Under the pieces are notes generated by a model, which worked only from the letters and a program-made list of their open reading frames with translations, made no database searches and had not been told where the DNA came from. A stretch of DNA of 64,000 nt from positions 558,001 to 622,000 of the forward strand of contig JAAHII010000001.1 in the NCBI GenBank assembly GCA_010671905.1, written 5' to 3'. Below, piece after piece: positions 10,162-19,769 of this stretch. The stretch comes from Leptolyngbya sp. SIOISBB (GTDB taxonomy: Bacteria > Cyanobacteriota > Cyanobacteriia > Phormidesmidales > Phormidesmidaceae). Numbering within the stretch: the stretch's first letter is position 1; every line of letters starts with the position of its first letter. The translations under genes and the position numbers were made by a program.

Positions 10162-10490
10162 TTACTGATGTGTAGAAGGGAATTCCAAATAGGCTCCTGG
10201 CTGACTAGAGCTGCTATCGATGCTAACGGCTCCAGAACCGGTATAAATCACCAGCAAAAGTCCGCCAATTAATCCTAGATTTTTGAGAAACGGCGTCAGT
10301 TGACTGCTGTCGGTAATGGGGTTATGGAAAACCAGTGATGCCGGGATGAGAAACAGAATTAATCAGGTGTCACCAATGTTGACCTTATAGCCAAAAATCA
10401 ACGATAGCGACCCTAAAAGCTGAAAGGCAATCGTCCCAATTGCCAGTAATGGTGCTAGCGGTAAGACTTGAGCGATCGCATCTAGCGACG
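10162..10490 (-). pseudogene. DoxX-family membrane protein remnant
   Basis: Reading the minus strand gives a hydrophobic protein typical of DoxX: LLAIGTIAFQLLGSLSLIFG, then FLIPASLVFHNPITD, QLTPFLKNLGLIGGLLLVIY and an end at EFPSTHQ. An in-frame TGA (near 10365) sits where the family has an ILFL-type helix, and the N-terminal third is missing. It is a truncated remnant with one internal stop. Function of the intact relatives is poorly defined. Confidence 0.7.
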
Positions 10491-10559
10491 ATCGCTTTCC
10501 CTATAGTCTGGCGATCACGTTTGCCGGGGCGATTGCCTTTCAATTCCTGAGAAGAGTAA

Positions 10560-11372
10560 CTACACCTCCTCACGAAGTCCCTGTCGAAACGCTTTCGCGG
10601 CTGCTAACGGATTCGAAACTTGCAGACAGCGGGTCAACAGCTCCAGATCGAGGTTGGGCAGCACTTCGCTACGTTGAATCAGCTCATAGTCTGCGGTCTC
10701 AGCGAACTCAGTCAAGCGATCGAGGCGCTGGTGATAGAGCGCCAGGCGCTGTTTTTGCCAAAACCAAACTTCTCGCACCCCTAGAACGCCGGTTCAGTGC
10801 CAAGCGGTTGATGCTGCCACTGGTAACGATGACCTCGATCGCTAAATCAGGCAAGTCTTTGTTCGTACCGATCTGACTTTTCCTACTAAGTCCTAGGACG
10901 ACCAAATATCAAGGGTTCTGGGAGTGCAGGTGATTCCCAAAAAGGAGCATCTATTGAGAATCGGCAACGAGCCTTTAGGCTTCCAGGGTGGTCAAAGCCT
11001 GCCAGATTTTTCTCCCAAAAAGATAACGGGAAAAGTCAGGTACCGATGCAGTAACTTTCATCCGGCTCGCCGCCCACCTGTTGTTCAGGCTTCTTGAGCG
11101 TGGTAGACCCCATGGGCAAGTATTCGGTTTCTGTTTCGAGGAAATAGAGTTCCAGAAGATTTCCGATCAGCGTTTTTCCGACCTCATGATTGCGACGCGG
11201 AGCCAAGATCTATAAAACGCCCTCTAAAAAATGCACCCGGTAAGCAGACGTGTCTCCCAAATCTGCCAGCAGCGCCTCGTATTGCGCCTACGATACGCGG
11301 CTCAAGATCCGTCGTTCTTCGGGGTCATCCAGGGTAATTCGGTTGGCTAACTCGTTTAGGAGAACTACGATA
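10560..11372 (-). pseudogene. Uma2-family (DUF820) nuclease remnant
   Basis: Uma2 proteins are abundant PD-(D/E)XK-like proteins in cyanobacteria. From the 5' end the remnant reads LNELANRITLDDPEERRILS, AQYEALLADLGDTSAYRVHF, RRNHEVGKTLIGNLLELYF, MGSTTLKKPEQQVGGEPDES, then DLPDLAIEVIVTSGSINRL and REVWFWQKQRLALYHQRLD. At least two in-frame stops, a frameshift before REVWFW and a roughly 130-base unrelated insertion between YCIGT and NKDLPDLAIEV (about 10885-11035) show it is dead. An AGGGAGG-like ribosome site remains just upstream of the expected start, whose ATG has been lost. Confidence 0.75.
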
Positions 11373-11449
11373 ACTCCTCCCTTACTTTTGCCTATTCTAA
11401 GACGGCTTTATGATGAGCGATGTCGAAGCAATTGCTAGCCAAAAAACAA

Positions 11450-11481
11450 GGAGAGCTTTTGCTCATAGGCAAGAACTCTCC
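11450..11481 (-). terminator. Rho-independent terminator after ahcY
   Basis: On the minus strand GGAGAGTTCTTGC pairs with GCAAAAGCTCTCC, with a short loop, followed by TTGTTTTTT. It lies about 60 bases past the ahcY stop codon. Confidence 0.75.
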
Positions 11482-11542
11482 CATTGAAATTAAGTGATGC
11501 TAGGTCGCGATCGCAGTCTCGCCGCGATCGCCCTTCTACTTT

Positions 11543-12928
11543 TTAGTACTTGTAGCTGTCAGCCTTAAACGGCCCATTCATCGGCACATTGATGTACTTA
11601 GCCTGCTGCTCAGTCAACTGAGTGACGACACCACCAAAGCCTTCCACCATGTAGCGGGCGACTTCTTCATCCAAGTGCTTCGGTAGCACTTCCACTGTGA
11701 TGGCAACGGCCTTCTCATCAGCGGCCTTGTCGGCAAACTTGCGCTCAAACAAGAACATTTGCGCCAGCACCTGGTTCGCAAAAGAACCATCCATAATACG
11801 CGAGGGGTGACCCGTTGCATTGCCTAGGTTCACCAAGCGGCCCTCTGCCAGCAGCAGCAAGAAGTCGTCTTGCTCGTTGCTACGATAAATCTGATGTACT
11901 TGGGGCTTGACCTCTTGCCAGCGCCAGGTGCGACGCATGTAAGCAGTATCGATTTCGTTGTCAAAGTGGCCAATGTTGCACACGACAGCGCCGCGCTTCA
12001 GAGCCGCTAGCATGTGGGCATTGCAAACGTTGACGTTGCCAGTCGCCGTCACTAAAAGATCGGTATGGCCCAACAAGTCGCGATTAATGCAGCTCTCGGT
12101 GTCATCATTTTCGCCACCAATGTAAGGCGATACAACTTCAAAGCCATCCATACAAGCCTGCATCGCGCAGATCGGGTCACATTCTGCGACTTTGACGATC
12201 ATGCCTTCCTGACGCAGGGACGCTGCCGAGCCTTTGCCCACGTCACCGTAGCCGATAACCAACGCTTTCTTACCAGCCATCAGGTGGTCAGTCGCCCGCT
12301 TGATCGCATCATTCAAGCTGTGGCGGCAGCCATACTTGTTGTCGTTTTTCGCTTTGGTAATGGAGTCGTTAACGTTGATGGCAGGCACTTTCAGCTCGCC
12401 ATGCTCTAGCATCTCCAGCAGGCGGTGAACGCCCGTGGTGGTTTCTTCAGTGACGCCGTGGATATGCTCCAGCATTTGCGGATACTTTTCGTGGATGTGG
12501 CCGGTCAGGTCACCGCCATCGTCCAAAATCATGTTGGCTTCCCAAAGATCACCGTCTGGGGTGCGGCAGGTTTGCTCGATGCACCAAATGTATTCTTCTT
12601 CCGTTTCCCCTTTCCAGGCATAGACGGGGGTACCGGCAGCCGCGATCGCGGCTGCTGCATGATCTTGAGTGGAGAAGATGTTGCAGGAAGACCACCGCAC
12701 CTCAGCCCCCAACGCCTGTAGCGTCTCAATCAAGACCGCTGTTTGGATGGTCATGTGGATGCAGCCAATGATTTTAGCCCCTTTGAGGGGTTGGCTGGCC
12801 CGATACTTTTCCCGAATCTTGATCAGGGCTGGCATTTCGCTCTCCGCGATCGCAATTTCTTTACGCCCCCAATCAGCCAGGGAAATATCGGCAACTTTGT
12901 AGTCTTGCTTCAGAACTTGTGCAGTCAT
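11543..12928 (-). CDS. ahcY: Adenosylhomocysteinase (SAH hydrolase)
   Basis: Cytoplasmic NAD-dependent enzyme that splits S-adenosylhomocysteine into adenosine and homocysteine, closing the methyl cycle. Seen: [29 protein letters not shown], the substrate site [17 protein letters not shown] and the Rossmann motif [16 protein letters not shown], then [12 protein letters not shown] and [17 protein letters not shown]. The C-terminus ends in FKADSYKY, matching the lysine/tyrosine tail of the family. At 461 residues, with the inserted segment around [14 protein letters not shown], it is the long form common in proteobacteria and eukaryotes, not the roughly 425-residue cyanobacterial form. It lies 50 bases downstream of metK and is almost certainly co-transcribed with it. 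Confidence 0.96.
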   Translation of the reverse strand: MTAQVLKQDYKVADISLADWGRKEIAIAESEMPALIKIREKYRASQPLKGAKIIGCIHMTIQTAVLIETLQALGAEVRWSSCNIFSTQDHAAAAIAAAGTPVYAWKGETEEEYIWCIEQTCRTPDGDLWEANMILDDGGDLTGHIHEKYPQMLEHIHGVTEETTTGVHRLLEMLEHGELKVPAINVNDSITKAKNDNKYGCRHSLNDAIKRATDHLMAGKKALVIGYGDVGKGSAASLRQEGMIVKVAECDPICAMQACMDGFEVVSPYIGGENDDTESCINRDLLGHTDLLVTATGNVNVCNAHMLAALKRGAVVCNIGHFDNEIDTAYMRRTWRWQEVKPQVHQIYRSNEQDDFLLLLAEGRLVNLGNATGHPSRIMDGSFANQVLAQMFLFERKFADKAADEKAVAITVEVLPKHLDEEVARYMVEGFGGVVTQLTEQQAKYINVPMNGPFKADSYKY

Positions 12929-12978
12929 TGAATCCTTTGGGTTACGAAATTACAGTGATTTAGTAATGGTGGCAGAGC

Positions 12979-14133
12979 TTAAAGGAAGGCCTTCAGCAAC
13001 TCCGCTTTGTCCGTCTTTTCCCAGGTAATATCTGGCAATTCACGACCAAAGTGGCCGTAAGCTGCCGTCTGACGATAAATCGGACGACGTAGATCCAGCA
13101 TATCGATTAATCCCTGAGGGCGCAGATCAAAATGCTCGCGCACCAATTTAACAATGTGCTCATCAGAAATTTTGCCCGTCCCAAACGTATTGATTGAGAT
13201 GGAGGTTGGTTCAGACACCCCAATGGCATAAGACACTTGAATTTCGCAGCGTTCCGCTAGCCCTGCCGCCACGATGTTTTTTGCCACGTAACGACCGGCA
13301 TAAGCCGCTGAGCGATCGACCTTAGACGGATCCTTACCCGAGAAAGCCCCGCCGCCGTGACGCGCCATGCCGCCGTAGGTGTCGACAATGATCTTGCGCC
13401 CAGTCAAACCACAGTCACCGACCGGCCCGCCAATGATGAACTGTCCTGTCGGGTTGATGTGATACTGCGTTTCCACGTGAAACCATTCCTGTGGCAGCAC
13501 AGGCTTGATGATTTCTTCCATCACCGCTTCCCGAATGTCGCCCAGGGCAATATCCGGTTCGTGCTGGGTCGACAGGACGACGGCATCGACGGCAACGGGC
13601 TTGCCATCTTCATAGCGCAGTGTCACCTGGCTTTTGGCATCTGGCCGCAGCCAAGGCAAGACGCCTTTCTCCCGCAGGGACGCTTGGCGCTCGACGAGGC
13701 GATGAGCATAGTAAATCGGCGCGGGCATCAAAACATCGGTTTCGTTGGTGGCATAGCCAAACATCAAGCCTTGGTCACCTGCGCCCAGGTCTTTGTTCGC
13801 TGCTTCATCAACGCCGATCGCAATGTCGGACGACTGTTTACCAATCGCATTCAGCACGGCACAAGACGCGCCATCAAATCCGACGTCAGAACTGTTGTAG
13901 CCAATATCAAGAATGACGTTACGCACGACGTCTTCGAGATCAACATAAGTGCTGGTGCGCACCTCACCTGCAATCACGGCCATACCCGTTTTGACCAACG
14001 TTTCGACGGCCACCCGGGCGTGGGCATCATCCTTGAGAATGGCATCCAGAATTGCATCAGAGATCTGGTCGGCCATCTTGTCTGGGTGGCCTGCTGACAC
14101 GGATTCTGACGTAAAAATGCTGTATTCACTCAT
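12979..14133 (-). CDS. metK: S-adenosylmethionine synthetase
   Basis: Makes S-adenosylmethionine from methionine and ATP. Family signatures are intact: [17 protein letters not shown], the [13 protein letters not shown] hexapeptide region, [13 protein letters not shown] and the P-loop-like [19 protein letters not shown]. The 384-residue sequence, for example [20 protein letters not shown] and [15 protein letters not shown], follows the E. coli-type protein closely; cyanobacterial MetK is longer (about 415) and reads differently at these points. First gene of a metK-ahcY operon. An inverted repeat in the leader at 14156-14191 is the only visible candidate control element. Confidence 0.96.
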   Translation of the reverse strand: MSEYSIFTSESVSAGHPDKMADQISDAILDAILKDDAHARVAVETLVKTGMAVIAGEVRTSTYVDLEDVVRNVILDIGYNSSDVGFDGASCAVLNAIGKQSSDIAIGVDEAANKDLGAGDQGLMFGYATNETDVLMPAPIYYAHRLVERQASLREKGVLPWLRPDAKSQVTLRYEDGKPVAVDAVVLSTQHEPDIALGDIREAVMEEIIKPVLPQEWFHVETQYHINPTGQFIIGGPVGDCGLTGRKIIVDTYGGMARHGGGAFSGKDPSKVDRSAAYAGRYVAKNIVAAGLAERCEIQVSYAIGVSEPTSISINTFGTGKISDEHIVKLVREHFDLRPQGLIDMLDLRRPIYRQTAAYGHFGRELPDITWEKTDKAELLKAFL

Positions 14134-14155
14134 GCTTTCTACGATGGGTATTGGG

Positions 14156-14191
14156 GATAGGACAAAGGGGAAAATATCCCCACATCCTATC
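14156..14191 (-). promoter_or_regulatory. Leader hairpin upstream of metK
   Basis: GATAGGA and TCCTATC, plus inner GGGGA and TCCCC arms, form a strong stem-loop whose edge is 22 bases from the metK start codon. It could be an attenuator, an operator or a small-molecule-sensing leader. It lacks the features of known SAM or SAH riboswitches that I could recognise. Confidence 0.4.
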
Positions 14192-14338
14192 TGTTTTACC
14201 TAATCATTTTGAAGTAAAGCCGGAATTTGATCGATAGATACAGTAAAAGTGGTCGATTGATGAGATCGAGCTTGAGCTAGATTTTGCCGGTTTCTGAAAA
14301 AATTGGGAGGATTGCTCAAGCGCAGGGAAATAAGCCTC

Positions 14339-14793
14339 TCAGGCAAATCGGTTGGCAACTAGCGAAAAGAATTTGCCGCTTAAATCACTGCAACAGTAAG
14401 CCCAACACCACTGAGCAAAGTCTTCAATTGCCTCTTGAGCTTCCGACATCTTTGAGATGCGCGTTAATAATGATGCCGACACCCACAATGGCACCCGCAG
14501 CGATAACATGAACTGCGACTTGTGCGAATTCCCCAGTCGGGTCAGTGTAATTAGTCGGGCTATTGAAGACATAGCGATAAAGGTTGGCATCCCCCGCATC
14601 AAAGCTCATTGGGTCTTCTGAGATAAAGCGCCCCACCGCCGGGTCATAGTACCGTGCTCAATATATCAACCCTGTCGCGTCATCCTGCTCCCTGCCGGTG
14701 TAGCCAAAGCGGAAATCAAAAGCAGGGTCGGTTTCGCTCGTCACCTGGCCAAAGCTGTCATAGACAATGCGGTTAAGATTGTTGCCGTGATGC
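14339..14793 (-). pseudogene. Displaced RHS tip 11 (outermost, toxin lost)
   Basis: The most distal module of the array. It reads the RHS 3' backbone: LNRIVYDSFGQVTSETDP, FDFRFGYTGREQDDATGL, an in-frame TGA where the intact gene has YYRARYY, then VGRFISEDPMSFDAGDANLY and DPTGEFAQVAVHVIAAGA. After a frameshift comes SEAQEAIEDFAQWCW, and then the sequence leaves the RHS family (AYCCSDLSGKFFSLVANRFA) with no recognisable toxin and no immunity gene. The linker is the same type as in the intact RHS gene. This is the array end nearest metK and the most eroded. Confidence 0.85.
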
Positions 14794-14871
14794 TGGCTCA
14801 GAACACGTTATTGTGCTCGGTTTTCTGATCTTGATGAGGAGCGATCGCGCTATTTGAAGTTAACAGCAACC

Positions 14872-15096
14872 TCATTCGTCAATCAGTACGGTTACAGAAA
14901 ATCCAGACAGCTTCAAGTTTATTTTTCCGTCCTGGGTCTCAGTTTTTGTCATTAGGGCATCTCCTTCTTTAATTTCAATGACTCTCTTGCCGCCCGCAAT
15001 CATGTCATTCACGTCATCCAGACCAAAATAGCTAAGTTGTCCATCAGAGGTCATCCTTAAACCTATTGTCAGAACCTTTACGGATTCTTGAGTCAT
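14872..15096 (-). CDS. Small protein, putative second immunity gene of module 10
   Basis: A 74-residue acidic protein from ATG 15096 (MTQESVKVLTIGLRMTSDG); an upstream GTG at 15114 would overlap the preceding gene's stop codon. No signal peptide, helix or known motif was recognised. It sits directly behind the S1-like gene in the usual immunity position of a displaced RHS module. Assignment is by context only. Confidence 0.5.
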   Translation of the reverse strand: MTQESVKVLTIGLRMTSDGQLSYFGLDDVNDMIAGGKRVIEIKEGDALMTKTETQDGKINLKLSGFSVTVLIDE

Positions 15097-15113
15097 AATA
15101 CTAGGTAAAATCA

Positions 15114-15389
15114 CTAAATATCTGTACTAAAAATAGCTGAGTTAACACCTAGCCTAAAATGTCTCTTTAAAGGATTTTCAGAGTCCCTAAATTGTAGAAT
15201 TGTGACTTCTATTTCTGAACCTATTTCTGGATAGCTATCTGTAGACTTATATCCAGTTGTATCCACAAGGCCCAAAATATCAGTTCCAGGAATCTCAACG
15301 AAAAGCCCAAAATGACGATGTTGGCAAACAATCCCACAAACCTTTTTACCTCTTGGAAATCGTTTATTTACTTCATCTGGATGCATCAT
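15114..15389 (-). CDS. S1-like small protein, putative immunity gene of module 10
   Basis: A 91-residue protein whose core resembles an S1/OB-fold RNA-binding domain: CGIVCQHRHFGLFVEIPGTD, GLVDTTGYKS and IGSEIEVTILQFRD. It follows displaced tip 10 on the same strand, separated by about 340 bases containing an inverted-repeat element. An S1-like fold as an antidote is unusual but compatible with direct toxin binding. Base composition is AT-rich, unlike the RHS backbone. Two adjacent ATG codons (15389, 15386) are possible starts. Confidence 0.55.
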   Translation of the reverse strand: MMHPDEVNKRFPRGKKVCGIVCQHRHFGLFVEIPGTDILGLVDTTGYKSTDSYPEIGSEIEVTILQFRDSENPLKRHFRLGVNSAIFSTDI

Positions 15390-15497
15390 AGTCTCACTGG
15401 AAAGGACTAATTATATTCTAGGATTCAGCTTTCCTTTGATAGTTCGTGCCTAAGCATATCCTGGCTATAGGAAAAGGTGTATACAGCGGTTTCCGCA

Positions 15498-15671
15498 CCC
15501 GTGAGGTACAGACAAAACCCTGAAACCATTGCTATCATTAAACCTCAGATCTGAATTCGTGCCTCACCAGCCTGAGTAACGCTGTAGCGTTTCTTTGCCG
15601 GATGAGATGCAGATTTGAATCTGAAATCCTTGTATGACAGCAAGTGCAGCCTCTTAGCTGCACCTCACGGG
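15498..15671. repeat. MITE-like repeat C, copy 1
   Basis: A 174-base noncoding element with inverted ends CCCGTGAGGTACAG and CTGCACCTCACGGG (13 of 14). Its left end resembles the 75-base element at 35821-35895 (shared GTGAGGTACA and a downstream CCTGAA). It separates toxin tip 10 from its presumed immunity gene. Confidence 0.6.
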
Positions 15672-15728
15672 AGCGAGAAAGACTGTAATCATTTCCAATA
15701 GGCTGAAAAGATTCAACCTCATACAGAA

Positions 15729-16745
15729 TTAGTTGAAAGGACTAGCATTGTGGAGAATGCGATCAGCATTATTTAACATGTCAAATTCAGTATTTGGAAC
15801 TACTACTTCTGTCCCAATAGGCCTTTCCCATCCAGGGATATCAGTTCTCGGAGAGTAATAGGGATACTCCTCAATTCTACGATTTGAAAGTCTCTCATAA
15901 TAAATATCTTCAGGAATCTGTACCTCAAGTACAAAGTCGTCATGACTACTGTCTCCTGCAAAACTCTCTGCAAGCTATCTCTCTCTTGCCAAGTAGGCGC
16001 TTCCATCGAAATATTCATCATTTATGACTCCTTCCGGAAAATCTTCAGGGCTGAATCCTTGGATCAATTCTTTTTGAGATCGGCCTGCTCTAGGAGCTCT
16101 CCAGAGACTGACAATGTCATCATCATCGTCATCATCACGGTATCTATGCTCATAATCGATTGGGCAAAAGGCGGGTTCAATCTCAAGATTTGCCAGAGGA
16201 TCACCGAAAGAGGGCTCTGGTATGCCTGCCTGTTTTCTCCAACGCTCTACTTGTTCTACAGGTGACAGAGTTGGTAGAAGAGGTCGAACCAGTTCTTCAG
16301 TGGATGGCCATAGGGATGGCCCGTTTGGTAATTCAGGAGAATGAACTGGATATCCGGTCGGAGTTCTACCAGATGTTGTAGAAGATGCTCCGCCCCTAGG
16401 TTTGACAGAAGGTTTCGGCCCTATCTTAACTGGAACCGCTCTCATCCCACCCGGGTCAGTGTAATTAGTCGGGCTATTGAAGACATAGCGATAAAGGTTG
16501 GCATCCCCCGCCGCGAATCCCATCGGGTCTTCTGAGAGGAATCGTCCCACCGCTAGGTCGTACTACCGTGCCCGGTAGTACATCAATCCGGTCGCTTCAT
16601 CCCACTCTCTGCCGGTGTAGCCAAAGCGGAAATCAAAAGCAGGGTCGGTTTCGCTCGTCGCCTGGCCAAAGCTGTCATAGACAATGCGGTTGAGGATGCT
16701 ACTGTTGTCGATGACAGCGTGGATAATGCCCTGATGGTCGCTCAA
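15729..16745 (-). pseudogene. Displaced RHS tip 10: ADP-ribosyltransferase-like toxin, two stops
   Basis: Starts in RHS homology at LSDHQGIIHAVIDN, runs through NRIVYDSFGQATSETDP and FGYTGREWDEATGLMYYRAR, where TAG replaces a tyrosine codon, and continues to SPTNYTDPGG. The tip has a proline-rich linker, a run of seven aspartates coded by a GAT microsatellite, then LWRAPRAGRSQKELIQGF, NDEYFDGSAYLARER, a second in-frame TAG, and FVLEVQIPEDIYYERL, IPGWERPIGTEVVVPNTEFD. The order of an LWRA arginine, a YFDGSAY segment and a late TEVVVP glutamate is what ART-fold toxins show, so I infer an ART-like tip with moderate confidence. Apart from the two stops the frame is open to 15729. Confidence 0.7.
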
Positions 16746-16929
16746 TCTATTATGCTGGTTTTCTTGGCATCAACCCAGCCTACGGCGAGGAGCGATCGAA
16801 CTCAGCGGAACCCTCAAACGCTCATGGAGTGGGTGCATCGTGACAATATTGCCGGTCCAGATGCTTTGATTTTCAGCTTCGGCAAACACTAAACTTTTGT
16901 CCTGTACTTAGGTGTGAGCATTGCTCACC

Positions 16930-17172
16930 CTACTTACTATCCTCAGCCTCAAGTTCATCAGCAAATCGAATCAGCTCATCTTCTGAAAATTCAAATTCTT
17001 CTCCCTCATCCATGACCGCAACTTTCTGAATAAATTTGTCTAAATCAGGAGGGAGTTCACGATGCCTATCAATGCTTAACATATAAGCCCATTGAGCAAT
17101 TCTTGAAACATCAAACCCTTTTTTGATTTCTTGTTTGAGGTCTTTTGAAAATTGTTTTTTTGAATATGTCAT
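16930..17172 (-). CDS. Putative immunity protein of module 9
   Basis: An 80-residue acidic, helical protein (MTYSKKQFSKDLKQEIKKGF, IAQWAYMLSIDRHRELPP, C-terminal EGEEFEFSEDELIRFADEL). Its ATG overlaps the stop codon of the preceding toxin tip in an ATGA arrangement, the classic sign of translational coupling between toxin and immunity genes. It is intact although its toxin is broken. AT-rich compared with the RHS backbone. Confidence 0.7.
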   Translation of the reverse strand: MTYSKKQFSKDLKQEIKKGFDVSRIAQWAYMLSIDRHRELPPDLDKFIQKVAVMDEGEEFEFSEDELIRFADELEAEDSK

Positions 17173-18265
17173 TGTCCTAATTCTTGGCCAGTTGGAGGGA
17201 TGTGATTTGAGTTGATGGGTAAGCCATCGTATGATTTTGGATGAACTCTGTTGACGTTTCCGGCATGATCGTAACTTTCATACCAAGTTCTAACTCTTCC
17301 TATGGTTCGATTATATTCGGTTACCAAGGATGCCCTCTTGTCGGACCAGGTATCCTTGCTGGAGTTTCAGATCCGTAATATCTGACACGTCCATCTGGCA
17401 ATTCTCATACACGTTCCACATTTGCTTGTGCGCGTTCAAGGGTTCGATAGTTTCTATTTAATGCATCGGCGGCATTAGCATTGTTAGCTGGAACTTGGCG
17501 TCCTTCAGATAGAGACTGTCTACCTGTGCGGAAATTATCAATAATGGCGTCTGCATCATCTGTTCCTGAATTGTTTGTACCTGGGTTAACACTACTATTT
17601 CCACTACCTGGATTGCCCTGAGAACGGAGCGGAGCAGTAGGATTAAGGTCATCGGCGGCCCCAATTGGAAGTCTGCCTCCACCGGGCAGTGCCGGAACCA
17701 ATTCATCTCCAGAGCCCGCCAAAGCCCTGCCGATGTCATCGCCGATACTGCCGACCCCTCTGGCTACGTCGTCCAGCAGTTGCGGTAACTGTTGGGCAAT
17801 TGAGCGACCCAAGCCCCGCGCTAGACTGGGTGCGGCCCCAATCCCGGCTCCTAAAGCGACTTCCGCTGGGATACGTAAATACCAAGGCAGACCGGGGCTA
17901 ATATCGTTACAAGTTTCAGGTGTTTGCACTGGCGACCAGAGCGCATCGCCAATAAAGGGCGCAACAATCCCACCGATGATGATGGGGATGACTGGAAATG
18001 CCGCATTCCCACTCGGGTCAGTGTAGTTCGTCGGACTACTGAAGACATAGCGATAGAGATTAGCATCCCCCGCCGCAAACCCAATCGGGTCTTCTGAGAG
18101 GAACCGTCCCACCGCCGGGTCGTAATAACGAGCGCGGTAGTACATTAACCCTGTCGCGTCATCCTGCTCCCTGCCGGTGTAGCCAAAGCGGAAATCGAAG
18201 TCAGGATTCGTCTCGCTCGTCACCTGGCCAAAGCTGTCATAGACAATGCGGTTGATAATGTTGCC
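17169..18265 (-). pseudogene. Displaced RHS tip 9: GRVRYY/PGPTRG-type toxin, broken
   Basis: RHS homology starts at GNIINRIVYDSFGQ and runs through SEDPIGFAAGDANLYRYV to DPSGNAAFPVIPIIIGG, then a long Gly/Ala-rich linker shared with module 3 (LPWYLRIPAEVALGAGIG). The tip reads EGRQVPANNANAADALNRN, NVERV, an in-frame TGA, ELPDGRVRYYGSETPARIPG, and after a one-base frameshift SLVTEYNRTIGRVRTWYESY and NRVHPKSYDGLPINSNHIPP. This C-terminal block is frequent at RHS and filamentous-haemagglutinin ends; I do not know its activity. The final TGA at 17169 overlaps the immunity ATG. One nonsense change and one frameshift inactivate it. Confidence 0.75.
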
Positions 18266-18488
18266 GTGATGCTGGCTCAGTCAACCTGGGGTTCTTAGCA
18301 CCAAACCAGTCTGCAGCAAGGGGCGATCACGCTGCTGGAAGAAGTTTTCAAGTCCTCGCGGTTGCAGCGCGTAGGAAAGTGCAACAAGCTCTACCCAGAT
18401 CGTGAAAAGGGCAGTTAGTGACCGTAGGTAGCACTCACCTTACCCCATTTGGTGAGTGGAAATCGCACTCAAGAAAGGGCTAGCCATA

Positions 18489-18869
18489 TTATGAATCTAG
18501 GTTTGGAGAATTCATGAATTGCAACCAAGCATGCAAAAATTTTTTAGACTCTTCTCCAAGCATTGATTTTGCTTTTTTGTCAAATTCAGGTTTGACTGCA
18601 ATTGCCTCTAGAAAGCCAGTGGAAGCTCCAACATTAAGCGCTTCATCTTTTCCTGTCAACATAGTCTCTATAGCATTAAACACTGCCTGGCTCTCACGAT
18701 CATCAATTGCCTTAAAATCACGAACAAACGAATCTCCAATTTCCGCAAAGAGGATTGTTAATGGTGGTATTTCAGGTGACCAATCATCAACAACTCTCTC
18801 GAAAGCCAGATGCATTGAGGGAGTGATTCTAGAAAATTTTTCAATTTTCTTTAGTGTTATTTCGTCCAT
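18489..18869 (-). CDS. Putative immunity protein of module 8
   Basis: A 126-residue protein, mostly helical by appearance, with FERVVDDWSPEIPPLTILFA and EIGDSFVRDFK. It begins one base after the stop codon of the remaining toxin tail of module 8. The layout of a tryptophan-proline segment followed by a short hydrophobic strand resembles small immunity families seen elsewhere in RHS loci, but I cannot name it with certainty. Open and undamaged although almost all its toxin has been deleted. Confidence 0.65.
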   Translation of the reverse strand: MDEITLKKIEKFSRITPSMHLAFERVVDDWSPEIPPLTILFAEIGDSFVRDFKAIDDRESQAVFNAIETMLTGKDEALNVGASTGFLEAIAVKPEFDKKAKSMLGEESKKFLHAWLQFMNSPNLDS

Positions 18870-18870
18870 T

Positions 18871-19291
18871 TCAATTGTTTCTTAAAGCATTCGACAAATC
18901 TCTCAAGACATTTTCAGCGGCGGCTCGATCTGCACTTTCAGCATCAGGGTTTTTCTTCAACCATCGCTCCAGTGCTCGTACAGAGTCTTCTGCTTTTTGC
19001 CAACGATGCGATTGAGAAGGTTGCCGTCGTTGTCGATGATGTCGCGAACACTGCCCTGATGGTCAGTGAGTGCCCAATGCACCGCACCGTCTGCCGTCTC
19101 CTCCGCGAGGATCTGATCCACATTGGGGCCATGTAGATAGCGATGGGTTTGCGTGCCCGCCTCATCAAAGACCAGGGCAATGTGGTCCCCGTCATAGACA
19201 AAGTGCTCCGTTGTCGCTGTGACTGGGCCATCGCCATCGGGGTCCACCAACTGACTGAGGCGACGGTCAAAAGCATCGTAGGTGTAGGCCC
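18871..19291 (-). pseudogene. Displaced RHS tip 8: toxin core deleted
   Basis: This module carries the longest upstream RHS segment of the displaced set: it begins inside YTYDAFDRRLSQ, continues VDPDGDGPVTATTEHFVYDG, HRYLHGPNVDQILAEET, LTDHQGSVRDIIDNDGNL and stops at NRIV. There it jumps directly, out of frame, into the last 40 codons of a toxin (AEDSVRALERWLKKNPDAES, ADRAAAENVLRDLSNALRNN). The backbone 3' part, linker and catalytic region are missing, so a deletion joined the RHS core to the toxin tail. The intact immunity gene follows immediately. Confidence 0.75.
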
Positions 19292-19352
19292 TAAACTAGC
19301 AAAGCTGTGTTTGGGGCAATTTAATACTTGTGATCTACTCTACTGAGGAGAG

Positions 19353-19395
19353 AATAAAGGTTTCAGGCTCTGGATGAGAGCCTGAAACCTTTATT
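19353..19395. terminator. Bidirectional hairpin, 19-base perfect stem
   Basis: AATAAAGGTTTCAGGCTCT pairs perfectly with AGAGCCTGAAACCTTTATT around a 5-base loop. It lies between the end of the MafI-like immunity gene and the start of module 8, so it probably ends module 7 transcripts. The outer A/T pairs give weak U-rich ends on both strands. Confidence 0.6.
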
Positions 19396-19478
19396 TCTAA
19401 AAATCAAAAATGATCGCTGTAGTGCTCATACAGAGATGCTTTCAGCCGAAACTTGCTCGATATTGCAGCCTCGCTAGT

Positions 19479-19746
19479 TTAAGGCATATCTGTGATTTGT
19501 GACTCTAGATCACCCCAAACAGAATCCTTCAAACGCAGTTCCTGGCTTACTATCTTGATTAATTGATAAGTTTCTGATGAAATCGGGATCTCGTATTCAT
19601 ACAAGAAGTCACTTACTGTTTCTACAGCTAAGCCCCATTCTCCAACATCAATGAACTCATTGACCGTCTCCCTTTGACCTGATGTGATTTTTTTGTTCTA
19701 CAAGGAGAGATAGCCTTCTCAATTCAGATTGGATTGCGTAATTCAT
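19479..19746 (-). pseudogene. MafI-like immunity protein of module 7, frameshifted
   Basis: From ATG 19746 the frame reads MNYAIQSELRRLSLLVEQK and then breaks at a run of seven A residues. With six A residues it would continue ITSGQRETVNEFIDVGEWGL and AVETVSDFLYEYEIPIS to a stop at 19479, giving a protein of about 88 residues. The GEWGLAVETVSDFL region resembles the GE-x-x-x-A-L-x-x-L pattern of MafI immunity proteins, which in Neisseria accompany MafB toxins including EndoU types. The toxin directly upstream is EndoU, which supports the pairing. A one-base homopolymer difference could also be a sequencing error or reversible slippage. Confidence 0.65.
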
Positions 19747-19769
19747 TTCACTTATTCCTTTGAGGGGAG

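Noticed and set aside
13357-14097. 246-codon plus-strand frame across metK
   Set aside because: Antisense shadow of a highly conserved enzyme gene.
14134-14280. SAM or SAH riboswitch in the metK leader
   Set aside because: Only a simple hairpin is seen; the conserved cores of the known riboswitch classes were not recognised.
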